Assembly: GCA_017893485.1 (NCBI GenBank)
Contig: CM030367.1
Coordinates: 147,363,767-147,427,766 of the forward strand
Length of the DNA stretch: 64,000 bases
Direction of reading: 5' to 3'
Source: Hemerocallis citrina
Taxonomy: Eukaryota; Streptophyta; Magnoliopsida; Asparagales; Asphodelaceae
Made by a program: the position numbers and the translations under genes. Within the stretch, counting starts at the first letter, position 1; every line of letters begins with the position of its first letter. The notes beneath the pieces were generated by a model, which saw only the letters and a program-made list of their open reading frames with translations, made no database searches and was not told the origin of the DNA. This document shows, piece after piece, positions 10,110 through 20,455 of the stretch.

Positions 10110-12137
10110 GGGGTGCTCTCCTCCTTCGAACTGGGACTTTCCGTCTACGTTCCTGTGGCTCTTGCGTTGCGGTTCCACTTGGACCAACTCCTTCTTCTTC
10201 ATCACCTCCTCCTACTTCAATCTCCGGATTTGCCAATTGGCTTTGAGGTGGAGGTGGGCGAATGGACTTGGTTCTTCGATGATGTGATGGAGTTTGAGGT
10301 TGAGTTTGAGGGGCGAGGGGATCTCCCAATTCCAATGCTTGTTGTGGTGGAGGTGGAGCTTGACTAGGGGTAGGTCGTAATTGTTGGCGTTGTTGTTCGG
10401 TTGACCACATTAGGTCATTGAAACGCGGACCATCTCCAACATCTTCAAGAGAGGTACGACAATTGCACAGGAGGTCTCGTGCCAACTCCTTACATGCCTT
10501 ATTGGCGTTGCTCTTCAAGACATTCGCACATTTTCTAGCCATTTCCCACGTGCTTTCGATCTATAATAGTAAATCATATATGTTGTAATTAAAGATGCAC
10601 AATTAAAATTAATCAAAATAATTGAAATTCAACAAACAAACTAAATTACCATAAGACGGTATGATGAAGCTTTTGGTTGATACATTGGTTGTGATGATGA
10701 ATGTGCAGGTGGTGGTTCAACCTGGTGCGCGGGTATTGGTTGTTGGACACTCGCGGGAAGATCAGTTTTGGGCGCGACATACAATCTTGTGATGCGTCTG
10801 TACCATGCCATATAATCCATATGCATCGATCCGTCATACGGCTGTACAACACCCTCAACCACCAACTCGTACCTCCACTCATTCCAAGCACCAACATAAG
10901 CACGGTGGTGATCAGCCCAATCCATGTTTGGTAAACGACCTTGACCCGTGATGTTGTGTAGCCTACGATCGTACAATGAGTTCGTCGGAACGGGTTGTTG
11001 TGCATTGAATTGTTGAAGGACACGTTCGGGGTAATAAAACTCCACAACTGAGAAGTTCACAAGTGGAGCCAAGGTCAACCACAACTGATTGTTGGCGGTG
11101 CATATGGGTGGTAGACGCTGCAGCCTATCGTCTGTGTACGGGATCCAATTGACGAACTCTTCCCTCAACTGATCGATTTCGTCCCTGTAGTAGGTGAGGA
11201 CACCACGTGGGTTATCCCTCCATGTACGCTTCCCCGTCCAGTAGGCACCGAGAGGAGCTCTCAGCACAGGATTATCCTGTAGTACTCTCCAACTCTCTGA
11301 TAATACCGTGACACGGGGTCGACCGAGGTGTATTCTTTCCCAACACCATATTTGCAAGATGGACATCAGCCCGGTCATTTGTATCGACCCCATAGAACAG
11401 TTACAAAGTGCACGGTAGAGGGAGACTAGAGCCGCACTTTCCCAACTATATCGGCCGGCCGTCTGCAGGTCAGCTATGAGAGGAAGGTACATTAGGTGGA
11501 CTACGTCACCTGAAGAGTTAGGGAATAGGATCCCTCCAATCAGCGATAGTAGATATGCACGCGTATAGTTCCGGAGTTGGATCTCCGTAGGCACAGGTGG
11601 CATTCGATGAGTGAACTGATCGCCAAGGAATGAACGTCTAATAGATTCCCCAACCCATATGCCGTGGTCCTCTTCAGGCACATCCAAACCGAGATAGTCC
11701 TGTACCAGTGCAACCTTATTAAACATCAAATTGCCGGTGACGGCCATCCCATCAATCGAAAGATCCGCAATCACGGCGACATCTTGTAAGGTCACCGTCA
11801 TCTCTCCAACCGGCAAGTGAAACGTGTGAGTCTCCGGTCTCCATCGCTCCACAAGTGCGGTAAGTAGAGCGTGGTCACACTTTATTTTTGTCAGCTTCGA
11901 CATCCCGTAGAATCCGCTACTGACCAAGTAATTTTTCATACCGGGGATCACCGGCATGATGTTGTGGATCCGAAAACTCATCTTCTCTACATCTCCAGTC
12001 CAAACGGCCTGTGATCTGTGGTCTAGTTGCAGATATAGAACCGTAGGATCTAGTGGACCAGGATGTCCCTATGGTCCAAATGAAGAAGTAGAAGAAGCAC
12101 CGCCACCATGCGAAGAAGATGGTTGTGTAGGATCCAT
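10110..12137 (-). pseudogene. Plant mobile domain (PMD/MAIN-like) gene carried by the MULE
   Basis: The frame starts MDPTQPSSSHGGG at 12,137, meets a TAG at 12,071-12,069 and continues in frame through the mobile domain (SFRIHNIMPVIPGMKNYLV, WRPETHTFHLPVGEMTVTLQDV, then the IWCWERI block) to 10,650. An 89-bp intron (10,649-10,561; GTAATT...TATAG) joins SYRLM to IESTWEMARKCANV. The tail is Pro/Gln-rich, then Arg-rich (RRRKVPVRRRR), and runs into antisense transposase sequence at about 10,110, so the native 3' end is lost. PMD proteins include the Arabidopsis MAIN family and many transposon copies. Apart from the one stop the frame is open for over 600 codons. A start downstream of the stop (11,981) would give a 446-codon first exon. 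Confidence 0.88.
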
Positions 12138-12586
12138 TGGCCTGTCAACAATAACAAACAGTAATCAACAACAATTTTAGTAAAAGAATTTTCAAAATAA
12201 ACAATTCCACATTTTCATTGTATTCCTAGCAAAATGAACAACTCAACCATTCTCAACAATTCAATAGTTTGTAAACCCTACATCACTAACAATACATAAA
12301 GTTATTCCCAAAATTACTACTTCAATAACAGCATATGTACATTACTTGTACTATACTACCAATGCACACATCTATCATACTATCAAAATCAACTTTACAA
12401 AATACAAATTAGGGTTTTTCGGATACTTACAATATTCTCAGATTCGGACTGATTTGGCACTCTTGATTAAAGATTGAAGAGTAGAGTCCCAACTTCAAAT
12501 CGATTACACAGCCTCTTAGGATTTTTTTTTTTTTTAGGGTTTAGGGTTTTCGGGGTCAAAGAGGGGAAGGAAACAAACCGCAAGTG
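12138..12586 (-). promoter_or_regulatory. 5' region of the mobile domain gene
   Basis: AT-rich DNA between the MULE right TIR and the mobile domain start codon. It probably holds the promoter and leader. A T-run and TTTAGGGTTTAGGGTTTTC lie at 12,528-12,552 (telo-box-like on the minus strand). No confident TATA box was assigned. Confidence 0.35.
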
Positions 12587-12998
12587 AAAAGGGGAAGAAG
12601 AAGGGGTTTTGAAGGAGTTTTTCGATTATAGGGAGTTGTGCAAACAGATAATAACTGATGCCGTTATTGTGGAACATGGCATCAGTATAAATGATGCCGT
12701 TCTCCAGAAGAACGGCATTAGTTATTTTCTTTTTTGCATTCCAATCTCGAGTCAATGTTGATACAGTAGAGATCTTTACAAAAAATAAGCAATGCCGTTA
12801 TTGGGAATAACGGCATGACAATTTTTTCACAAAGTGATGCCGTTATTGGGAAGAACGGCATACAAATAGTTGATGCCGTTTTTTCCAATAACGTTTGTTG
12901 CTGACGTGTCACAGACAAGGGCAACTCGCTAAATGTTTTCAAAACTAGGGTAGGTCGCTAATTATTTTCAAAAAAGAGGGCATTTCGGCAAAATTTTC
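12587..12998 (-). repeat. MULE right terminal inverted repeat
   Basis: Reverse complement of 1,816-2,226, with only scattered mismatches by eye. It has the same five nested AACGGCAT/ATGCCGTT palindromes. Confidence 0.92.
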
Positions 12999-13007
12999 AC
13001 AATAGTG
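12999..13007. repeat. 9-bp target duplication, right copy
   Basis: ACAATAGTG, identical to 1,807-1,815. Confidence 0.9.
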
Positions 13008-13222
13008 GATGCTCGAAGGGAGATGATAACAAAAAAGATAAGAGAATATTAGGTCAGGTAGTTTAGGATTTTAAAGTAGATGGTGAAAATTTAATTGTTC
13101 TGCTTAGTTAGATGAAGATTTCAATGAAAAAATTAGACTGGAACAATGAGAAACAAAACAAAGGATATCAGAATTTAAAGAGGAACCAAAATGCTACAAA
13201 TGTTATTAACGAGGTTCTCTAT

Positions 13223-13383
13223 GAGCCATCTCCAACTGTCGGATAGCTATTTGGGTTGTTATTTTCTATTTTGGCAACTTAAAGAAAACCTTTTCTAAAA
13301 AATGAGAGGTTGTTCGATACCCATGGTTACTATATAAGTTACCAAATATGTATATAATAGTATTAATAGTGTATAATAGTGTG

Positions 13384-13430
<47 letters not shown>

Positions 13431-13622
13431 ATTTAGGGAGAAAATAAAAAAAAATTGTTGATAGGACATTTGACAAAGTCATTTAGTTTGTCAAATTTGA
13501 GAAAAAAATAGGAATTCTCAAATTTTATCAACTAAATTGGCATGTGGGTATAAAGAAATTTTGTCATTTAAATAGTCAAATATAAAAATGGAAACTCAGA
13601 TGGCCACCCATTGGAGATGCTC
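13223..13622. mobile_element. MITE with GAGCATCTCCAA termini
   Basis: Left end GAGCCATCTCCAAC and right end TTGGAGATGCTC are inverted copies. TTA follows on the right, but the left flank is TAT, so the duplication is not clean. The middle has a TA microsatellite (13,387-13,426) and no gene. The flanks 13,015-13,222 and 13,623-14,210 hold nothing I can name. Confidence 0.6.
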
Positions 13623-14210
13623 TTAATGTTGGAGATGGTCTAAGAGGTTCAAACCCAATACCAGGAACAATAATCTGAAACAGGGTATATTTTGAAATAA
13701 CTTAAGAATTATAAATATTAAAATGACTAGTCATATATTATGAAAATAGTGAAATAACAAGGTGTTATGATGAATGTCCCTACCAACATTCTCATCTGAA
13801 CCTCTACTTTTTGGGATGTCTCCTTTCCCTACTAGTATCATCCATTCACAAAACTGCAGTGATTGACTACGACTGTGGTTGGTACTCAGTAGTCAGTAAT
13901 GGCAGTCAGTCAATAATTCTCTACTTTTAGGTAGCGTCAAGTCCAAATGTCTTTCTGCCTACTCAAGCCACGTATCACCCTAAAGTATGAGCTCATAAGA
14001 AGTACCGACCACTAGTTTAAATTTCTTGTATCTCCACGTAAATAAGATTGAACAGAAATTAGAACTAACTGCTTCACTTTGCTTAATTAATTAACCCAAT
14101 AAAATCCCACAACTACAGGGACAAAATACACCGACGTAAAAGTGTTAGAGCTTCTATTCGGGATTTGGCTCCATTATTGGAGATTCTTCCACGTCTCTTT
14201 CATCTATCCT

Positions 14211-14297
14211 CCTCATAAATACTAGCCTCATATCCTATACCTTTCCTATAGCCTCCAGCTAACCATTATTCATCCATTAAGTTTCTACTATACTCTC
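14211..14297 (+). promoter_or_regulatory. Core promoter and leader of the SWEET gene
   Basis: A TATA-like CATAAATACTAG at about 14,213-14,224 lies about 75 bp before the start codon, giving a predicted leader of roughly 45 bases. Confidence 0.5.
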
Positions 14298-16956
14298 ATG
14301 GCTGCTCCAAGCTTGATAGTTGGAATTGTGGGTAAGCTTTAAACTCTCTTAACCACCAATATTTATTTACATAATATGTAGCTTGATCATTAAGTTGTAG
14401 CTCGGCCTGTGGAGCTAAGAAAGCAAAATCGACTGTAGGCATTTGGAATAGGTATAGGGAGATATAATGTTCGAGTCTAGGCTAGGTCGTAGTTTTTACT
14501 AAAAAATTAATATACAGCTTGATTATTAATGCTTGGTTTATATTAATTTTTCTTGTAATTAATTGTAGGGAATGTGATCTCCATACTAGTATTTGCCTCT
14601 CCCATGTAAGTTCATACATCGATCTCTTTGAACTTTTTACATGAATTTTTACAAATATAGAGAGTGATCAGTGATTGATTTGTTTTATATATGATGATTT
14701 TTAGAACGACGTTCTGGAGAATAGTGAAGAAGAAGTCGACGATGAACTATGAAGGGTTACCATATGTGACGACTCTGTTGTGCACATCTATGTGGACATA
14801 TTATGGGCTACACAAGCCCGGGGGTCTTCTGATTGTGACTGTAAATGGTGCTGGGAGTGTGATGCAGTCGGTTTATGTTGTGCTGTTCCTCATCTACGCT
14901 CAAACAAGCACACGAGTGAGTTTCCACACCTTATTCTGTTATTTGATGTATAATCGATCGTGTTCTTCGTTGGTTAATGAGGAGTATGTATGTTTATGCT
15001 GTGTTGAATGTGTTTCAGATTAGGGTTGGCAGATTGGTGGGTATATTGAATGTAGGGGTGTTTGGGATGGTGATATTGGTGACGAGTTTAGCGCTTCACG
15101 GGAATTTGAGGCTGCTGGTTGTTGGGTGCATGTGTGCTGGCCTCACCGTCGGCATGTATGCTGCACCTATGGCTGTTATGGTTAGTTCTGTTACTTGATT
15201 GATTCTTCTGTACGTGCAAAATACATACCCAGTACCACATTGTTTAGGACTCTCGAACGGTTATGAGGTAAGTGGAAATCAGGACATAGAGAAATACAAA
15301 GACGAAAGGGTGAAATATACTCTGGAAAAATGAACGATTCGTTTAATTCTGTGGACTCCGCAAATCTATCTTTCTTTCTTGAATGCTTATTGATATTTTG
15401 GGTCACTGCATGAGTGCAGCGAGCAGGCACAGAGAGTACGAAGTAAAATCTTCTTTTACTGCCGCCAATATAAGTTTTAAAATGTGCGCTATCACTACTT
15501 CACTATTTAATATCACCCTTTTTTTTGAATAGTGAAAAATATACCACATCAAAATTTTTATTATTAGTATTATTTTCGCGGCAGCAGATAGTGAAGCACA
15601 TATGATGTGAGACGCAAAATTACATTTTATAATGAAAAAGAAAAGGTGCTTTTTCAGTTTTTAGAACTTTTTTTGATATGATGAAATTATTCTTGGAATT
15701 CTTGTAAATTGTTTCTTCAATATACATTTGATGTTACTGCCGTTCGAAATACTGTTGTATATGGCGATAATAGGTTTGTCTTCTTTAGAAACTCAAAAAA
15801 CACACGCGAGAAGTTATAAAACAATAAATTCTGTTTTAAGTTAAGAATTCTTTATGAAGTTCTTTACAAATTTATTTTGCCTCTTTCATTTATTTTCACT
15901 ATTTGTTTGTTTGTTATTTTGGCTATCACTTTGTTTATTTTTTTATTGAGGAACTTGACATTCACTCTTTTTTTTTATTTTAATATTTTGTTTAGATAGT
16001 CACTCATTCAAATTTAACATGCTAACCAAAATCAATCATGGAGTTAAATGGGCCCTAAGGGAAAAGTGCAACTACTTTATTAAAGACTCAGTGGGGTTTC
16101 TCTGATAGGGGCCCATGTAGCATATCTAAGAGGCTTGATTTGATAGAATATTTGCATTAAATTTAGATTGTGACTAGAACTATTCCCTAATCCTTCCTTG
16201 CTCCTTTTGGATTGCAGAGACTAGTTGTGCAGACTAGGAGTGTTGAATACATGCCATTCTCACTCTCCTTCTTCCTTTTTCTCAATGGTGGTGTTTGGGG
16301 TGCCTATGCCTTTTTGGTGAAAGACTTCTTTATTGGGGTAGGTAATTAGTCTAAGCTAGATTATTACTGTCATCAAAATTTGTATCACAAAATTACTAAT
16401 ATAACTAGCGTATGGAGCGCACACGCAATTATAGACCTGTATCATAAACAATATGGATTTGGTTTAGTGTGATGTCAATCGTCTTGGCAGAAAAGACGTA
16501 CCCAACAATAGGTTTTTAGCGCGCAGCTAAAATTACAGACTGGAAAGTACATACTTTTCATGTGTTTGTCAAGCTGTTAAGATTTCACAGTCCCTGAATA
16601 TAATTTTGTTACACTTGCAGATTCCAAATGTCATAGGATTTGTATTGGGCACGGCGCAATTGATCCTTTATGCAACTTACAGAAAGAAGTCACCAGTTGC
16701 AAAGGAAGTGGACTTGGAAATGGGGAGAATGGACCAAATTGCAGAGCAGAAGCTGAAAATGGCGTCTAACGCACAGGATAAAAATCATTTGCACAGAGGA
16801 GCTAGCTTGCCAATGAAGAGATCAGTTTCTCGCCAGCGAAGCTTAACCAAGATTGTCAAGTCATTGTCATTACCTCCTTATGAGAATCCTGACTGGAGCC
16901 TTGATGATCTTGATAACCATTCTGAGGTCGAACATCCTAAGCAAATATTAGGATAA
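14298..16956 (+). CDS. SWEET16/17-like: SWEET sugar transporter, clade IV (SWEET16/17-like), six exons
   Basis: Exons are 14,298-14,331, 14,569-14,605 (37 bp), 14,705-14,915, 15,019-15,180, 16,218-16,337 and 16,621-16,956. All introns are GT-AG and the frame is intact: 299 residues. It is a seven-helix MtN3/saliva sugar uniporter. The prolines at 23, 43, 144 and 161 and asparagines at 71 and 191 match the proline tetrad and pocket asparagines of SWEETs. NGVISI-like TM1 (GNVISILVFASP), WTYYG, SFFLFLNGGVWGAYA and IPNVIGFVLGTAQLILYATYR point to the SWEET16/17 clade, whose known members move fructose and glucose across the vacuolar membrane. The C-terminal tail (about 90 residues, Ser/Arg/Lys-rich then acidic) is longer than in Arabidopsis SWEET16/17 and may be phosphorylated. 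It is the only intact host gene seen here. Tonoplast location and substrate are inferred. Confidence 0.95.
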
Positions 16957-17315
16957 TCTATCAGATCTACATTAATTAGTAGGAGGGTTAATATAAGTTA
17001 GGTTTATTTTGAACATTTACTCTGCTACATACACTGGAGTTGTCTCATTGCTCACCTTTCTCTTTCTCCCCGTGTTTTTTGTTTTAAGCGTAAGGTATTT
17101 TCATTGTTATTAGTTTTATGTGAACGATATAAATCTGAAATAGTATATATACAGGTCTGATCTATTTTGTTCTTTAGTGACGATGAAATTATGAGGAATA
17201 TCAAATATTTTATTCAGATTTTTTTCCAGTCTTTTTTTGCTCATCTGTTTGAATGGATTTGAGTGATTAAGATTCAAGATATAGACAGCAGAGAGTGCTA
17301 TTTTGTGAGCTTTTA
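16957..17315 (+). other. 3' flank of the SWEET gene
   Basis: AT-rich DNA after the TAA, likely containing the 3' UTR. No other feature is seen before element P1. Confidence 0.5.
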
Positions 17316-18092
17316 GAGCATCCACAGTCGTTCGATGTAAAAAATGGCAAAATATATTTTTTAGCAATCCAATTCGATGAGCATCCACAGTCGTCGATTG
17401 ACAAAAAATTGGCAAAAAAAATGGCGGAACGAAACATGATGTTTCGTCCCAAAAATTGGAAAAAAAATAAAGGTTTTTTTTTGCAAAAAAATTTGCAAAA
17501 AACAAATTTTAAAAATATTCGTAAATAATATTTGCAAAAACAATTAAAAAATTTGCAAAAACAATTAAAAAAATTACAAAAATTTCCAAAAAATGGCCCA
17601 GATTCTGGACGAAGCATGGTGCTTCGTCCAGATTTTCCGGAAAACTTTTTTTAAAAAAAAATTGCAAAAAGAATTTTTTAAACAAATTGTAATTTTTTTT
17701 TGCAAAAACAATTTAAAAATTTGCAAAAAAAATTTAAAATTTACAAAATTTTTTTTGAAATTCGGATTGGGACGAAGCATGATGTTTCGTCTCAAATTGA
17801 GACGAAACATCATGTTCATTCCCACGTTTAAAGGTTATTTTATTCGTTTTTTTTTTTTTAACTTCGGACGAAACATCATGTTTCGTCCAATCAATTAAGA
17901 ATATAATAAAATAATCCAGACGAAACATCATGTTTCGTCCGCTATAATATGCATATTGCTATTTCGATTGCTATTTTTCCGTATCTACTGTAGCGCTTTT
18001 GCCAAAAAATGGCAAAATAGCAAACGACTGTGAGCGCTACAGTAGGAAAAAAATGGCAAAAATGGCAATAAAGCAAACGACTGTGGATGCTC
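17316..18092. mobile_element. Harbinger-like element P1 with six palindromes
   Basis: 777 bp, TIR GAGCATCCACAGTCGTT, flanked by TTA on both sides (17,313-17,315 and 18,093-18,095), the PIF/Harbinger signature. The interior is (C)AAAAATTGCAAAAA-rich and carries imperfect palindromes at about 17,426-17,449, 17,607-17,629, 17,769-17,793, 17,799-17,823, 17,866-17,888 and 17,917-17,940, consensus GGACGAAACATCATGTTTCG plus TCC. The right subterminal block (17,997-18,030, TTTTGCCAAAAAATGGCAAA...) is shared with P3. No transposase. Confidence 0.88.
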
Positions 18093-18155
18093 TTACTGTA
18101 TTATAAAACTTGTACTACAAAATATATATAGAGAGATGCATTTAGCATTGCTCCT

Positions 18156-18306
18156 CTTAGATATTGTATTATATATATTTAGTTCCATATCGAATTATGT
18201 ATAGTTTAGTATTTGGCTCTCTCCTATATATAGGAGTCATTGTACTCAGTTATAATCAATCCAATAATTGAATAATCTTTTCCAAATCTCTCTGTTAACC
18301 TTAACA
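18156..18306 (+). repeat. Copia 5' LTR
   Basis: 151 bp, aligned over its whole length with 36,617-36,769, with about a dozen differences. It ends CCTTAACA. TATATATA at 18,225-18,232 is the likely promoter core. The first bases are TC where the right copy has TG. Flanking 5-mers are GCTCC here and ACTCC on the right. Confidence 0.88.
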
Positions 18307-18319
18307 TTGTATCAGAGCA
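18307..18319 (+). other. Copia primer binding site
   Basis: TTGTATCAGAGC follows the LTR directly, one base from the TGGTATCAGAGC complement of initiator tRNA-Met used by plant Copia elements. Confidence 0.85.
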
Positions 18320-18363
18320 CTAACCCTAAGTTTCTTTCTTCCTCACTAATCCTTAACCCTCAT

Positions 18364-18909
18364 GGGCGGAGGGAGTAAGAGATTAAGGGGGACATTTGGG
18401 ACCCCAAAAATTTTGTAAAAGCCCTTAATATAGACCAAAATTTTTATTTGGCCCCCACTTTAAAAAAAATTGGGATCCCCAAGTCTATTCCATCTCTTTT
18501 TAAAGGCTCAAAATATGAGCTTTGGGCTAAAAATTAACAGTGATGCTTATTATTTGATCTGTATGATCATTGGATAAAATTTTGAATAAGAAGCTAGTAT
18601 GTACACAAGTTACAAGTATATTTATTCATTTGAGTCGTATCTCTTAGCATCTAGTATTATAACAATATAAATAGTGCAGTATGATTATTGATTAGTATGA
18701 CTTTTACCAAATTTAGAGTACAACTGTGCAAGTGCGAAAAAATACATGATACTAAAATATAAATTCGAATATTTACTTTGATTATAAATTTATTTTGATC
18801 CAATTACTTTAATTTTTCAAAACAAAAATAAAGTAAGAGATTTTCCACAACAATTATGTCGATGTCGGAAAAAAAATGGGACCCCCATTTTGATTTGTCT
18901 GGCTCCGCC
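18364..18909. mobile_element. hAT-like non-autonomous insertion in the Copia leader
   Basis: Ends GGGCGGAGGGAG and CTGGCTCCGCC are inverted copies of the GGGCGGAGCCAG type common in plant hAT elements, followed inside by GGGACC/GGTCCC-type sequence at both ends. No clear 8-bp duplication was found, and there is no gene. Confidence 0.5.
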
Positions 18910-20400
18910 ATTGCTAACCCTAATCACACAAATTTCCTCTTCCCAACAACAACTCTGGCAACAACAACTCCGGCGCCTAATTCAGATCCGAACTTCAGGT
19001 TTTTCAAACACCATCCGCCTTCATCATCATCGTCGTCAACATCATCATCAACCGCCGCTCATAGAAAGTCTCCTCTTCCCAAACTCCACTTCGGCGAGCA
19101 ACCAAAAAAAAAACCCAACTTTCCTCACTACCTCATCGACAGTAGCAACAACACTACTCCACCTCCAGTCGTCGAACTGCCCAAATTTCGAAACTCAACT
19201 TCAACAGCCGACCTACCAACTCCCCGGCTGCCCGCTGCCCTCAACCGCCTCCTTATCTCCGGCGTCCCCACCACCATTGTTGCACCCACCTCCTCCTCGC
19301 CGAAACCCTATCCGCTACCTCCTTCCCTTCCACCCTGGCCGCCACCCTCACCAACCAACACCCAAAACCCTAACATTTTTCCCTTGAAACTCTACCCCTA
19401 TACTCGAACCAGACACACTTTAATCAGACTCGCAACCTCCTCTGCCCTACAATCCGAAACCCTATAACCCACTGCCCACACAACCCGAAATCCTATAACC
19501 CAAATCCAATCCAAACCCGTTTTCTATTTTCCCAAAAAAAAAAAAATGGAATCCATACCCAATATCCAAATCCCTTAACCCCTCTTCCTGTTTGTTGCTG
19601 TTGTTGTCACCGTCGCCATCGTCACCGCCGGTCATCCAACAAAACAAAAATAGAAAATTTTTGTTGCATCCACCTCCTCTTCGCCGAAACCCTATCTGCT
19701 ACCTCCTTCCCTTCCACCCTGGTCGCCACCCTCACCAACCAACACCCAAAACCCTAACCTTTTCCCCCTAAAACCATACCCCTATACCGAACCAGACACA
19801 CTTTAATCAGACCCACAACCTCCTCTACCCTACAATCCGAAACCCTATAACCCACTACCCACACAACCCGAAATCCTATAACCCAAATCCAATCCAAACC
19901 CGTTTTCTGTTTTTTCCAAAAAAAAAAAGGAATTCATACCCAATATCTAAATCCCTTAACCCCTCTTCCTGTTTGGCGCTGTTATTGTCACCGTCGCCAC
20001 CGTCATCGCCGGTCGTCCAACAAAAAAAATAGAAAATTGCAGGTACTCTTTCTTCTCCAATGGAACCTCAGTCTCACCGATCTCTTTCATTTTCCACCGT
20101 CTTCCATGCTGCTACATCTTCACTCCCTCTTACATCCCCTTCTCCCTCCAGATTCAGTCAGATGTAGTATCGCCATCATCCTGATTCTGGTCGCCTCCCT
20201 CCTCCTCCCAGTATTATCCCTAACCCTACCCCACCCCTTCTTCCACCACCGGTAGCACCATCCAACTCCCTATCCTGAACTCGAAACCAGTATTTCCGAC
20301 CTCACTTCGATCTCTACCACAACAACACCAGTCTCACTTCTCCTTGCAAAACTTCTTCTCTTACATCATCGGCCATGACTGTTACTCCAGCCTTGCCGAC
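18910..20400 (+). other. Copia leader / lost gag region, C- and Pro/Ser-rich
   Basis: Low-complexity CT-rich DNA whose open frames (for example 18,856-19,467) encode Ser/Thr/Pro-rich strings without a gag motif. It contains a direct duplication of about 385 bp: 19,280-19,660 is repeated at 19,663-20,040 (both start near GTTGCACCCACCTCCTC and end ...CGCCGGTC(A/G)TCCAACAAAA). Confidence 0.6.
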
Positions 20401-20455
20401 TCCTGTTGATTGGGCTAATCTTCAGCATTACATCACTCAGATGGAACTCTAGCTC

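Larger units (their letters stand above)
2513..10110 (+). pseudogene. MULE (MuDR-type) transposase, interrupted and truncated
   Basis: Reading starts MEFDIPIWLYY at 2,513. A single missing base near 2,546 breaks the frame, which then stays open to 3,517. This part has an acidic low-complexity stretch (about 3,088-3,150) and the MuDR N-terminal region (FIDQRFPSKDALQHQVKMYA...RCLYHVKCKY). The CACTA insertion follows. Removing it joins GCP to WRLRAIVPKG, the C-C-H-C zinc-finger block (VKCK, GCPWRLRA, HTC). The second part (9,585-10,110) runs to the start of the DDE domain (VISVDGTHLYGKYKGCLL, first Asp), then ends abruptly in antisense sequence of the mobile domain gene. The other two catalytic acids and the C-terminal SWIM zinc finger are missing, so it is dead. 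Confidence 0.9.
1816..12998. mobile_element. Mutator-like element (MULE) with a plant mobile domain gene
   Basis: An 11,183-bp element bounded by TIRs of about 411 bp that start GAAAATTTTGCCGAAATGCC, with a perfect 9-bp duplication ACAATAGTG on both sides. It holds a transposase gene on the plus strand (2,513 to about 10,110) that stops just after the first catalytic Asp, and a plant mobile domain gene on the minus strand (12,137 to about 10,110) that runs towards it. A CACTA element splits the transposase. The rest of the transposase was lost at the junction near 10,110, so the element cannot move on its own. MULEs that carry mobile domain genes are known in plants. Confidence 0.93.

Noticed and set aside
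18856..19467. 203-codon Ser/Pro-rich frame as a Copia gag gene
   Set aside because: No gag or zinc-knuckle motif; it begins inside a non-autonomous insertion and lies in CT-rich low-complexity DNA.
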